Below are positions 14,309 through 21,982 of a DNA stretch of 64,000 bases, piece after piece. Made by a program: the position numbers and the translations under genes. How positions within the stretch are numbered: position 1 is the first letter of the stretch; each line of letters opens with the position of its first letter. The notes beneath the pieces were generated by a model, which did not search any database, was not told the DNA's origin, and saw nothing but the letters and a program-made list of their open reading frames with translations. The stretch is from Actinoplanes sp. L3-i22 (GTDB taxonomy: Bacteria; Actinomycetota; Actinomycetes; Mycobacteriales; Micromonosporaceae): contig NZ_AP024745.1 of NCBI RefSeq assembly GCF_019704555.1, forward strand, positions 7,758,501 to 7,822,500. The letters run 5' to 3'.

Positions 14309-14818
14309 ATGGAACTGCGCCCCTACATCGAAGCCGTGCGTCATGAGCTCTCGCTCGCGGCCGCGGCCGGCGGCGACGACGCCCGCGAGCTGGCCGAGCG
14401 GCTGACCGCGCCGCTCGAGTCCGCGATCCGGCTCGCCCTGCTGGACGCCCTCTCCGAGGCGGCCACCGAGATCACCCGCGATCTCGCGCCCGGCTCGGTC
14501 GACCTGCGCCTGCGCAACCGGGAGCCGGCCTTCGTGGTGACCCCGGCCCCCGCCGACACCTGGACCGACCAGTCGGCGCCCACGCCGGAGCCGGCGCCCG
14601 CACCCACGGTGGGTGAGGACGAGGCCACCGTCCGGATCAGTCTGCGCCTCCCCGAGCACCTGAAGGGCCGGGTCGAGCAGGCCGCCACCCGCGCCGGCGT
14701 CTCGATCAACACCTGGCTGATCCGGGCCGCGGCCGCCGCGGCCGACGGCGACGCGCCCCGCCCCGCGGTGATCAGCCCGGCCACCGGCGGCCAGCGCTAC
14801 ACCGGCTGGGTCCGCTGA
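14309..14818 (+). CDS. Ribbon-helix-helix DNA-binding protein (probable autorepressor)
   Basis: The 169-aa protein has an N-terminal helical region, an Ala/Pro linker (about 85-107) and a C-terminal Arc/MetJ-type ribbon-helix-helix: ATVRISLRLPEHLKGRVE, then a GVSINTWLIRAA second helix. Such domains dimerise and insert a beta strand into palindromic operators. It is the first gene of an operon with a DUF4097 protein and a DrrAB-type transporter, with 41 nt to the next gene. It has no SD and probably a leaderless mRNA. No toxin partner is present, so a transport/stress regulator is more likely than an antitoxin. Confidence 0.8.
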   Translation: MELRPYIEAVRHELSLAAAAGGDDARELAERLTAPLESAIRLALLDALSEAATEITRDLAPGSVDLRLRNREPAFVVTPAPADTWTDQSAPTPEPAPAPTVGEDEATVRISLRLPEHLKGRVEQAATRAGVSINTWLIRAAAAAADGDAPRPAVISPATGGQRYTGWVR

Positions 14819-14859
14819 CCCCCCTCGAAGGACCCCCTCGCAGGAGAACGGAGCTTCCC

Positions 14860-15705
14860 ATGCCCATTTTCGACACCACCGGACCGATCACCGCCGTCGT
14901 CGACGTCGTGATCGGCGACCTCCAGGTGGTCGCGACCGACCGCCCGGACACCGTCGTCACCGTGCGCCCCGCCTCCGCCGCCAATGACCGGGACACCCGG
15001 GCCGCCGAGCAGACCCGGGTCGACCTCGTCTCCGGCATCCTGACCGTCCGTGGCCCCCGCCAGCCCGGCCTCGGCATGTTCGGCAAGGTCGGCTCGGTCG
15101 ACGTGCTGATCGAGCTGCCGGTCGGCTCCGGCCTGGACGTGAAGCTCGGCGTCGGCGGGGCCCGCTGCACCGGCGCGCTCGGCGCCTGCCGGCTGCGCAC
15201 CGGCGCCGGCGACCTGCAGGTCGAGCAGGCCGAGACGCTGTCCCTGGTGACCGGGATGGGCCTGGCCCGGGCCGAGTCGGTCACCGGCGACGCCACCCTG
15301 ACCACCGGCTCCGGCCGGCTGGAGATCCGCTCGGTGGCCGGCCCGGCCGTGCTGAAGAACGGCAACGGCGAGACCTGGGTCGGCCACGCCGGCAGCGAGC
15401 TGCGGATCAGCTCGGCGAACGGCGACATCGGCGCCGACCAGGCCGCCGACGGCATCACCGCGAACACCGCGAACGGCAACATCCACGTCCGCGAGCTGAT
15501 CCGCGGCGCGGCGACGCTGCGCAGCGCGGCCGGCCGGATCGAGGTCGGCATCCGGTCCGGCACCGCGGCCCGCCTCGACGTGCACACCCACTACGGCAAG
15601 GTCCGCAACGACCTGACCGCCGCCGACGGTCCGGCCGAGACCGACGAGCGGGCCGAGGTGCGCGCCCGGACGGCGTTCGGCGACATCCTGATCCACCGCT
15701 CCTGA
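14860..15705 (+). CDS. DUF4097-type beta-strand repeat protein
   Basis: The 281-aa protein is made of short repeated beta strands with alternating G-N/D turns (for example RTGAGDLQVEQ, TTGSGRLEI, SANGDIGADQ, TANGNIHV). This is the right-handed beta-helix-like pattern of DUF4097/adhesin-type proteins. It has no signal peptide or membrane segment, so it is probably cytoplasmic. An SD-like AGGAGAACGG lies upstream of ATG 14860. In actinomycetes this family commonly sits with RHH or PadR regulators and DrrA-type ABC transporters, as here; its biochemical function is not established. Confidence 0.85.
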   Translation: MPIFDTTGPITAVVDVVIGDLQVVATDRPDTVVTVRPASAANDRDTRAAEQTRVDLVSGILTVRGPRQPGLGMFGKVGSVDVLIELPVGSGLDVKLGVGGARCTGALGACRLRTGAGDLQVEQAETLSLVTGMGLARAESVTGDATLTTGSGRLEIRSVAGPAVLKNGNGETWVGHAGSELRISSANGDIGADQAADGITANTANGNIHVRELIRGAATLRSAAGRIEVGIRSGTAARLDVHTHYGKVRNDLTAADGPAETDERAEVRARTAFGDILIHRS

Positions 15706-15794
15706 TCCACCCCTCCTGATCCACCGCACCATCCCCGGCCGGGGAGCCCGTGCCCCGGCCGGCGATAGCCCCTGCCCAAAAATGGGAGACGCGA

Positions 15795-16772
15795 ATGACC
15801 GCGACAGTCACCACCCGGCCCGCCGTCTCGGTGGCCGGCCTGCGCAAGACGTTCGGCACCAAGACCGTCCTCGACAACATCGACCTGACCGTCACCGAGG
15901 GGACCGTGTTCGCCCTGCTCGGCCCGAACGGCGCCGGCAAGACCACGATGGTCCGGATCCTCGCCACCCTGCTGCCGGCCGACGGCGGCTCGATCCGGGT
16001 GGCCGGGCACGACCTGGCCCGGGACCCCGACGGGATCCGTGCAGCGATCGGCCTGACCGGCCAGTTCTCCGCGTTCGACCGGCTGCTGACGGTCCGGGAG
16101 AACCTGCGGCTGATGGCGAACCTGCACCGGCTCGGCAAGGCCGAGGGCGGCCGCCGGGTGGACGCCCTGATCGAGCGGTTCGACCTGGCCGAGTCGGCGA
16201 ACAAGCCGGTGTCGCTGCTCTCCGGCGGCCAGCAGCGCCGCCTCGACCTGGCGATGACCCTGGTCGGCAACCCCCGGCTGATCTTCCTGGACGAGCCCAC
16301 CACCGGCCTCGACCCGCGCAGCCGGCACACCATGTGGCAGATCGTCCGCGGCCTGGTCGCCGAGGGCGTCACGGTCTTCCTCACCACCCAGTACCTGGAC
16401 GAGGCGGACGAGCTCGCCGACCGGATCGCGGTGCTCGACCACGGCCGGATCGTCGTCGAGGGCACCCCGGACGAGCTGAAGCGCCGGATCCCGGGCGGGC
16501 ACCTGCGGCTGCGCTTCGCCGACCCGGCGGCGCTGCAGGCGGCGGCCTCGGTGCTGGACGGCACGCAGCGCGACGACGAGGCGCTGACCCTGCAGGTGTC
16601 CAGCGACGGCGGCGTGGCCTCGCTGCGCACGGTGCTGGCCACGCTGGACCGGGCCGGCGTCGAGCCGGCCGACCTGACCATCCACACCCCGGACCTGGAC
16701 GACGTGTTCTTCGCCTTCACCGGCGCGCCCGCCACCACCCCTGCCGAGCACGAGGACGAGGAGACCCGATGA
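15795..16772 (+). CDS. DrrA-like ABC transporter ATP-binding protein
   Basis: The 325-aa ATPase has Walker A GPNGAGKTT near residue 43, the Q-loop GQFSAFDRLLTVREN, signature LSGGQQRR, Walker B LIFLDEPTTGLD and a switch TTQYLDEADELADR. The C-terminal 90 residues are the DrrA-type regulatory extension. Members export lipophilic drugs or lipids with a DrrB membrane partner, encoded next with an ATGA overlap. Start ATG 15795 has GGGAGA upstream. Confidence 0.93.
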   Translation: MTATVTTRPAVSVAGLRKTFGTKTVLDNIDLTVTEGTVFALLGPNGAGKTTMVRILATLLPADGGSIRVAGHDLARDPDGIRAAIGLTGQFSAFDRLLTVRENLRLMANLHRLGKAEGGRRVDALIERFDLAESANKPVSLLSGGQQRRLDLAMTLVGNPRLIFLDEPTTGLDPRSRHTMWQIVRGLVAEGVTVFLTTQYLDEADELADRIAVLDHGRIVVEGTPDELKRRIPGGHLRLRFADPAALQAAASVLDGTQRDDEALTLQVSSDGGVASLRTVLATLDRAGVEPADLTIHTPDLDDVFFAFTGAPATTPAEHEDEETR

Positions 16773-17557
16773 CCACCCTGGCGCACACCATCACCGACTC
16801 GCGGACCATGTTCCAGCGGCAGTTGCTGCACCTCAAGCGCTACCCGTCACTGACCCTGATGCTGATCGGGCTGCCGGTGATCTTCCTGCTGCTCTTCGTC
16901 TACGTGTTCGGCGGCACGCTCGGCGCCGGGCTGGGCAGCGGCGGCGGCCGGTCCGCGTACGTGAACTACCTGTCCCCCGGCATCCTGCTGTTCACCATCG
17001 CCGGCGCGGTGGCCGGCACCGCGATCTCGGTGGCGATGGACATGAACGAGGGCATCGTCGACCGGTTCCGCAGCATGGCCATCGCCCGCGCGTCGCTGCT
17101 GACCGGGCACGTCCTGGGCAGCCTGGTGCAGATCTTCATCGCCCTGTTCTTCGTGCTCGGCATCGCGCTGGCGATCGGCTTCCGCCCGAACGCCACCCCG
17201 GTCGAATGGCTGGCCACCGTCGGCATGCTGCTCGCGATCTCGTTCGCGCTGACCTGGCTGGCGGTCGCGCTCGGCATGGTCGCCGACAGCGTCGAGACGG
17301 CCAGCAACACCCCGATGATCCTGAGCCTGCTGCCGTTCCTGGGCAGCGGTTTCGTCCCCACCGAGACGATGCCGGCCGGCCTGCGCCAGTTCGCCGAGTA
17401 CCAGCCCTTCACCTCGATGATCGAGACCCTGCGCGGCCTGCTGCTCGGCACCGGCATCGGCAACAGCGCCTGGATCGCCCTGGCCTGGTGCACCGGCATC
17501 TCGGCCCTCTCCTACCTGTGGGCCAAACGCAAATACAACCAAAGAGCCACCCATTAA
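16769..17557 (+). CDS. DrrB-like ABC-2 type transporter permease
   Basis: The 262-aa integral membrane protein has about six hydrophobic segments and the ABC-2 layout: an N-terminal amphipathic region (MFQRQLLHLKRYPS), the YLSPGILLFT loop, an EGIVDRFRSM cytoplasmic loop that contacts the ATPase, and the late LPFLGSGFVPTETMP motif. ATG 16769 overlaps the ATPase stop. Together they form an exporter whose substrate is unknown, probably controlled by the upstream RHH protein. Confidence 0.93.
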   Translation: MTTLAHTITDSRTMFQRQLLHLKRYPSLTLMLIGLPVIFLLLFVYVFGGTLGAGLGSGGGRSAYVNYLSPGILLFTIAGAVAGTAISVAMDMNEGIVDRFRSMAIARASLLTGHVLGSLVQIFIALFFVLGIALAIGFRPNATPVEWLATVGMLLAISFALTWLAVALGMVADSVETASNTPMILSLLPFLGSGFVPTETMPAGLRQFAEYQPFTSMIETLRGLLLGTGIGNSAWIALAWCTGISALSYLWAKRKYNQRATH

Positions 17558-17593
17558 AAACACCATTGCGACGGTACGGCGGTAGCCCCGCCC

Positions 17594-17627
17594 CGAGGCC
17601 CAGCCGGAACCTCCCGGCTGGGCCTCG
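17594..17627. terminator. Hairpin terminator between the ABC operon and bluB
   Basis: A perfect 14-bp inverted repeat, CGAGGCCCAGCCGG with CCGGCTGGGCCTCG, around a 6-nt loop. It lies between convergent genes, so it can serve both directions. There is no T-run, as is common for actinomycete terminators. Confidence 0.8.
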
Positions 17628-17636
17628 CACCCGCGG

Positions 17637-18275
17637 TCAGTCCCGCCCCGGGCCACCCCACCGGTCCTCGTGCCGGGCGAGCCGCAGTGGCCGCCGGCTC
17701 CGCCACCCGTGCCGTTCCAGGTCCGGGACCTCCGGCACCCGGCTCACCGGTCCCAGGCACAGCCAGGCGACCGGCCGGATGCCGTCCGGGATGCCGAGCA
17801 GTCCCCGCAGGAACTCCTCGCGGTAGAACGACACCCAGCCCACGCCCAGGTCCTCGGCCGTCGCGGCCAGCCACAGGTTCTGGATGGCCAGGCACACCGA
17901 GTAGAGCCCGGCGTCGGCGATCGCATGCCGCCCCAGAACCGCGGGACCCCCGCGCTCCGGGTCATAGGTCACCACGATCGACAGCGTCGACTCCAGCACC
18001 CCGTCGATCTTGATCCGGGCGAACCGGGCGGCCGCCTCCGGCTCCAGGGACGCGGCGAACACGTCCCGCTCCGACCGCACGTGCTGGTGAAACGCCTCCC
18101 GCAACCCCCGGTCCCGGACGACGACGAAGTCCCACGGCTGGGACATGCCGACACTGGGCGCGGCGTGCGCGGCGGTCAGGATCCGGTCCAGCACCGCCGC
18201 CGGCACCGGCCCACCGGTGAACTCGCCCCGGACATCACGGCGGCGGTGAACGATCTCGTACAGGTCGTGCGTCAT
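17637..18275 (-). CDS. bluB: 5,6-dimethylbenzimidazole synthase
   Basis: The 212-aa flavoprotein of the nitroreductase fold shows the BluB features: RRRDVRGEF near residue 12 (FMN phosphate binding), APSVGMSQPWDFVVV, a YSVCLAIQNLWLAATAEDLGVGWVSFY block and a late LCLGPVSRVPEVPDLE. BluB cleaves reduced FMN with O2 to make DMB, the lower ligand of vitamin B12. The gene is downstream of a cobalamin riboswitch on the same strand, which strongly supports the call. Start ATG 18275 has GGGAG upstream. Confidence 0.93.
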   Translation of the reverse strand: MTHDLYEIVHRRRDVRGEFTGGPVPAAVLDRILTAAHAAPSVGMSQPWDFVVVRDRGLREAFHQHVRSERDVFAASLEPEAAARFARIKIDGVLESTLSIVVTYDPERGGPAVLGRHAIADAGLYSVCLAIQNLWLAATAEDLGVGWVSFYREEFLRGLLGIPDGIRPVAWLCLGPVSRVPEVPDLERHGWRSRRPLRLARHEDRWGGPGRD

Positions 18276-18298
18276 GGCAGGCTCCCGCTGCGCTCGGC

Positions 18299-18315
18299 CC
18301 CGGGCATGCCGGGGC
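18299..18315 (-). promoter_or_regulatory. Candidate expression-platform hairpin of the bluB riboswitch
   Basis: CCCCGGGCATGCCGGGG is a near-perfect palindrome 24 nt upstream of the bluB ATG and 9 nt after the aptamer. It could regulate translation or act as a terminator when B12 is bound. There is no T-run, so translational control is the simpler reading. Confidence 0.45.
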
Positions 18316-18324
18316 GATCAGGCG

Positions 18325-18497
18325 CGAGGCCGGTCTTCGGACTCCCGGATCGTCACCTCACCGCCCGCCTTCCCAGCCGTCCCCGGCCAGTGGCTACGCG
18401 CGAACGCGTATGGGCGGCAGCTCCCCGGTCACCGCGGCGGGCCCGTGCCGGATTCCCACCGGCTTCCCAGATTCTCCCCACCAGCGGCGGGGCACCT
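18325..18497 (-). ncRNA. Cobalamin (adenosylcobalamin-type) riboswitch controlling bluB
   Basis: Read on the minus strand, the leader contains the conserved order of the B12 riboswitch: GGGAAGCCGGTGGGAATCCGG, CACGGGCCCGCCGCGGTGACCGGGGAG, CCACTGGCC, GGGAAGGCGGGCGG and GATCCGGGAGTCCGAAGACCGGCC. The box normally ending in GCCACTG is clearly present. A further palindrome (CCCCGGCATGCCGGGG-like, 18299-18315) lies between the aptamer and the bluB start and could be the expression platform that hides the ribosome-binding region. A TAGGGT -10-like box lies at 18521-18526. Confidence 0.93.
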
Positions 18498-18607
18498 CGC
18501 AACAGTTCATGCCGTCGCCGACCCTATCGCCCCCGCAGAGCCGCCTCCGGGGACCGCCGGTCCCGGCCGTAAAATCCGGCCGATCACCACCCTGCCGGGA
18601 AGGCCGC

Positions 18608-19489
18608 ATGCACCTCTACGGCTACGACGAACAGCCAGTGACCCCTGTCGACGAGTGGCTTGATCCGGAGCGTCTGATGAAGACCTTCGGCGTCGACCGC
18701 GCGGCCGCCGATCGCATCATCGAGGAAGAACGCGATCGCCCTTGTCCGTCGAGCACGGAATTGGCGGTCGACGGGTCGTACCTGTTCGAGGAAAAAGCAT
18801 TCTGGCCGGCCCACCTGTCCTATACCGTCGGCGAGGAAACGGCTGCCGAGCCGGCTTTCGGTCTTTCCTGGGCCGACATCGAGAGCATCGGTCGACCGCT
18901 GATCGAGCGTCCCGATCGGTGGCCGGCATTTACCGTGCCCCTTCCGCGCGGCGGGGTGATCCTCATCATCCACCGGACGCAGGTGCCCCGGTCCTTGGGC
19001 CGAGGCGGCAGATGGGTGCGGCGTAAAGCGGAACACCACATGGAGTTCTGGCTCGCTCCCCCGAGCGGCGACGGCATGCTTCTGGCCGATGTGTCGGCTG
19101 AGCGCCTGGGGCCGGGCCTGCGCTGGCCGGAGCTCAAAGGCATCGCTCAGGCCGGCGCGCCGGATCGCCGGGAGATCGCCCGCCGGCTTCTGCTGCTGGC
19201 GCCGATCCTCGGCGACAAGGAGCAGAGCGACGAAGCCGTCGCCTGGTTCGCCCGGGCATTGTCGCTCATGGGCGGACTCGACCGGCTGTCAATGCCGGTC
19301 CGCCGCGCCGCCGACGGACTCGCGAACGGCAATGAACTGTTCGGATACGCGAGCTGGCGGCACGACGACGACATCTGGATCTGCGACGGCATCGACAGCG
19401 CCAGAAATCCGGCCGGCCACCTCGCCCTGCCGCCCCGGGACCTCCGGCGAGCCGGCGAAACGCTGCAATCCCTGGTCGAGAATCCCTAG
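18608..19489 (+). CDS. Unrecognised soluble protein, 293 aa
   Basis: I do not recognise a family. The protein is acidic with no signal peptide or membrane segment. The central part has beta-rich segments (WPAFTVPLPRGGVILIIHRTQVP; HHMEFWLA) and the C-terminal third is helical (REIARRLLLLAPILGDKEQSDEAVAWFARALSLMG, resembling a TPR-like helix pair). It could be a SUKH- or Imm-like protein, but the motifs are not clear enough to say so. ATG 18608 with GGGAAGG upstream is chosen over the in-frame ATG at 18410, which would begin inside the riboswitch region. Confidence 0.7.
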   Translation: MHLYGYDEQPVTPVDEWLDPERLMKTFGVDRAAADRIIEEERDRPCPSSTELAVDGSYLFEEKAFWPAHLSYTVGEETAAEPAFGLSWADIESIGRPLIERPDRWPAFTVPLPRGGVILIIHRTQVPRSLGRGGRWVRRKAEHHMEFWLAPPSGDGMLLADVSAERLGPGLRWPELKGIAQAGAPDRREIARRLLLLAPILGDKEQSDEAVAWFARALSLMGGLDRLSMPVRRAADGLANGNELFGYASWRHDDDIWICDGIDSARNPAGHLALPPRDLRRAGETLQSLVENP

Positions 19490-19527
19490 GATTCGCCGGC
19501 GCGGGCCACAAAGCCGCGAGATCAGCC

Positions 19528-19563
19528 CGGTGGTCCAGCCGACACCGGTCGGCTGGACCACCG
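19528..19563. terminator. Perfect 16-bp hairpin between convergent genes
   Basis: CGGTGGTCCAGCCGAC and its exact reverse complement are separated by ACCG. The hairpin sits between the ends of the 18608 and 19569 genes and probably terminates both. Confidence 0.88.
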
Positions 19564-19568
19564 CATGG

Positions 19569-21029
19569 TCAGGCGGGGCAGGTCACATCGTGCGCCGGGC
19601 GGGTGCCGTCGGTCAGGAACGCGGTCACCCAGGCGTCGCCGCAGGGGTTTCCGTTCTCCAGGTAGGAGCCGTGGCCACCCGCGTCCACGGCGACCATCCG
19701 GGCGCGGTCGCCGAAGGCGGTGCGCAGGTTCAGCGCCTTGCGATAGGGCGTGGCCGGATCCCGCAGGTTCTGCACGAGCAGCACGTTCGACGGACCGTCC
19801 GGGGTGACCCGCACCGGCGGCTCGACCGGGGCGGGCGAGAACGCGCAGGTGTAGATGTTGACCGGCATGCCGGCCGTGAGCGGGAACGCCTGCCGGTTCG
19901 CCGACACCCCTGCGGCGTACGACCGGATGTCCCGCGGCCAGCGCACGTCGTGGCAGATCGTCGCGTTCAGCACCGCGAACGTGTTCTGCAGCGCCGCCTC
20001 GGGCGCGGCCCCGGTCGGCGGCAGCGGGCCACCCGCGAGCGCCGCACTCATCAGCCCGGCCAGCTGCGGGAACCGCGAATCCGAGTAGAGCCCGTTGAGC
20101 AGGTTCGACCGCAGCGTGTTCCCGTCCAGCACCGGCGGATCGGCTCCGGTCCACGGCAGCGGTTCCCGGTCCAGCGAATCGGCCAGCCGCAGGTAGGTGC
20201 CACGCACCGCCGCCGGGTCGACGCCGAGGTGGTACTGGCCGTCGCGGGCGGCGGCCCAGGCCGCGAAGTCCGGGAACCGGTCCTCGACCCCGATCGCGTA
20301 GTTCGCCGCCCAGCCCCGTTCGACCAGCTCAGGATCCGGGTCGTCGTTGCTGTCGAGCACCACGCGATCGGTGTGGGCGGCGAACATCGTGGCGTAGACC
20401 GCGCCCACGTAGGTGCCGTAGGAGACGCCCCAGTAGGAGATCCGCCGCTCGCCGAGCGCCTGCCGGATCGCGTCCAGGTCGCGAGCCTCGTTCCGGCTGC
20501 TGATGCTGTCGTAGACCGGCCCGCCGTTGTCCGCGCAGGCCGCGGCCGCCCGCCGGGACCAGTCCACGGTCGGCGTGATGTCGCCGCCCGCGCCGGGCCA
20601 CGGCATGATCCGGGTCTGGGTGATGTCAGCCGGCTGCAGACCGCACGAGACCAGCGCGCTCGCCCCCACCCCGCGCGGGTCGAAGGAGACCAGGTCGTAG
20701 CGATCGAGAACGGACTGCGGCAGCTTGCCCACATAGGCGCTGGGCCGGTTGACGCCGGAGTTGCCCGGGCCGCCGGGGATCAGCACCAGCACCCCGCGGC
20801 GCAGGCCGGGCGCGGCCGTCCGGAGGCGGGAGATCGCCAGGTCGAGGCGCGGCCCGCCGGGCCGGGCGTAGTCGACCGGGACGGACACCGTGCCGCACTC
20901 CTGGCGCGGATCGACGGCAGCGGACGCCGGGCAGGCCGACCAGGCCGGGCCGGGTGGGGTGGCGGACCAGGCCGGCACCGGCACCGCGAGGCCGGTACTG
21001 ACGAGAGCGGCGATCAAGACCGTTTTCAT
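19569..21029 (-). CDS. Secreted alpha/beta hydrolase, TAP (tripeptidyl aminopeptidase) family
   Basis: The roughly 486-aa exported enzyme has a signal peptide (MKTVLIAALVSTGLAVPVPAWSA), the oxyanion motif IPGGPGNSG, the RGVGAS segment, the nucleophile elbow GVSYGTYVG, and the C-terminal TAP-like domain ending with the catalytic region VAVDAGGHGSYLENGNPC. Paired cysteines suit an extracellular protein. Relatives are Streptomyces tripeptidyl aminopeptidases and SCO7095-type hydrolases that release N-terminal tripeptides. Start ATG 21029 is taken because the signal peptide begins there; a GTG six codons earlier is possible. Confidence 0.9.
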   Translation of the reverse strand: MKTVLIAALVSTGLAVPVPAWSATPPGPAWSACPASAAVDPRQECGTVSVPVDYARPGGPRLDLAISRLRTAAPGLRRGVLVLIPGGPGNSGVNRPSAYVGKLPQSVLDRYDLVSFDPRGVGASALVSCGLQPADITQTRIMPWPGAGGDITPTVDWSRRAAAACADNGGPVYDSISSRNEARDLDAIRQALGERRISYWGVSYGTYVGAVYATMFAAHTDRVVLDSNDDPDPELVERGWAANYAIGVEDRFPDFAAWAAARDGQYHLGVDPAAVRGTYLRLADSLDREPLPWTGADPPVLDGNTLRSNLLNGLYSDSRFPQLAGLMSAALAGGPLPPTGAAPEAALQNTFAVLNATICHDVRWPRDIRSYAAGVSANRQAFPLTAGMPVNIYTCAFSPAPVEPPVRVTPDGPSNVLLVQNLRDPATPYRKALNLRTAFGDRARMVAVDAGGHGSYLENGNPCGDAWVTAFLTDGTRPAHDVTCPA

Positions 21030-21111
21030 ACGGTCGAGCCTCGTCACCCGATCGCCCGGGGTCGATAGACCTGGCTCCCCGCCGATGGTCGGGCTAACCC
21101 CACCACGGACC

Positions 21112-21885
21112 TCAGGACGCGATGATCACCTCGGTGCCGGTACGGCGGATCGCGTCGATGCCGGCCGGGTCCGCGCTGGCGTCGGTGACCAGCGTGGCCA
21201 CGTCGGTGACCGGGCAGATGCCGGCCAGGCAGACCTTGCCCACCTTGGAGCCGTCGGCGACCACGATCACCCGGTCGGCGCGGCGGATCATCGTGGCGTT
21301 GGTGTTCGCCTCGATCTCGTCGTGGGTGGTCAGGCCGCCGCGGGCGCTGATCCCGTCGACGCCGACAACCGCGACCGCCATGTTCAGCCCCTGCAGCGCG
21401 TGGTCCGCGATCGGCCCGACCAGCTCGTACGACTGGGTCCGGGACACCCCGCCCGTCATGATCAGTTTCAGCCGGGGGCGCAGCGCCAGCTCGGACGCGA
21501 TGTTGAGGGCGTTGGTCACCACGGTCAGGTCGACGCGCTCGGCGAGCAGCCGTGCGAGCAGGTGCGTGGTGGTGCCGCCGGTCAGACCCAGGGTGAGCGG
21601 GCCCTTCGGGAGCAGCCCCGCGACCGTACGGGCAATGAGGGTTTTCTCTTCCCGGTGTTGACCTGTGCGGTAACGGACCGGCAGCTCGTAGGCGACGTCG
21701 ACGGCGACCGCGCCGCCGTGGGTCCGCGAGAGCAGCCGCTGGTCCTCGAGGATCTGCAGGTCACGCCGGATGGTGGCGGCCGAGACGGCGAACTCGTCGG
21801 CGAGGTGGCCGGCGTCGACCGACCCGGTGGCGGTGACCCGTTCGAGGATGGCCGACACTCGGTCGGCGCGACGCAGAGACGACAT
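21112..21885 (-). CDS. DeoR/GlpR-family transcriptional regulator
   Basis: The 257-aa repressor has an N-terminal DeoR winged helix: RRADRVSAILERV, then GHLADEFAVSAATIRRDLQILEDQRLLSRTHGGAV. The C-terminal sugar-phosphate sensor domain contains GLTGGTTTHLLARLL, DGISARGGLTTHDEIEA and VVADGSKVGK. Members respond to phosphorylated sugars. It diverges from the GH4 gene; the 97-bp shared region contains a TTCGTTT core typical of DeoR-family operators and a motif shared with two other promoters here. Likely regulator of the neighbouring sugar genes. Confidence 0.92.
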   Translation of the reverse strand: MSSLRRADRVSAILERVTATGSVDAGHLADEFAVSAATIRRDLQILEDQRLLSRTHGGAVAVDVAYELPVRYRTGQHREEKTLIARTVAGLLPKGPLTLGLTGGTTTHLLARLLAERVDLTVVTNALNIASELALRPRLKLIMTGGVSRTQSYELVGPIADHALQGLNMAVAVVGVDGISARGGLTTHDEIEANTNATMIRRADRVIVVADGSKVGKVCLAGICPVTDVATLVTDASADPAGIDAIRRTGTEVIIAS

Positions 21886-21904
21886 GGAACCTTCCGAAGT
21901 CCGG

Positions 21905-21936
21905 TGATCAAACGCGCATTCAATATAGTTCGTTTC
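21905..21936. promoter_or_regulatory. Putative DeoR operator between the DeoR and GH4 genes
   Basis: TGATCAAACGCGCA (21905-21918) matches the sites at 13271 and 23306. It is followed by TAGTTCGTTTCC, which fits the TTTCGTTT core reported for several DeoR-family proteins. Confidence 0.55.
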
Positions 21937-21982
21937 CGAGCGATCCTTGCACGAGCGTGCAGGCGGCCCCGAGACTCCTCCC

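Noticed and set aside
14309..14818. RHH gene as the antitoxin of a toxin-antitoxin pair
   Set aside because: No small toxin gene is next to it; the operon continues with a DUF4097 protein and ABC exporter, so regulation of export is more likely.
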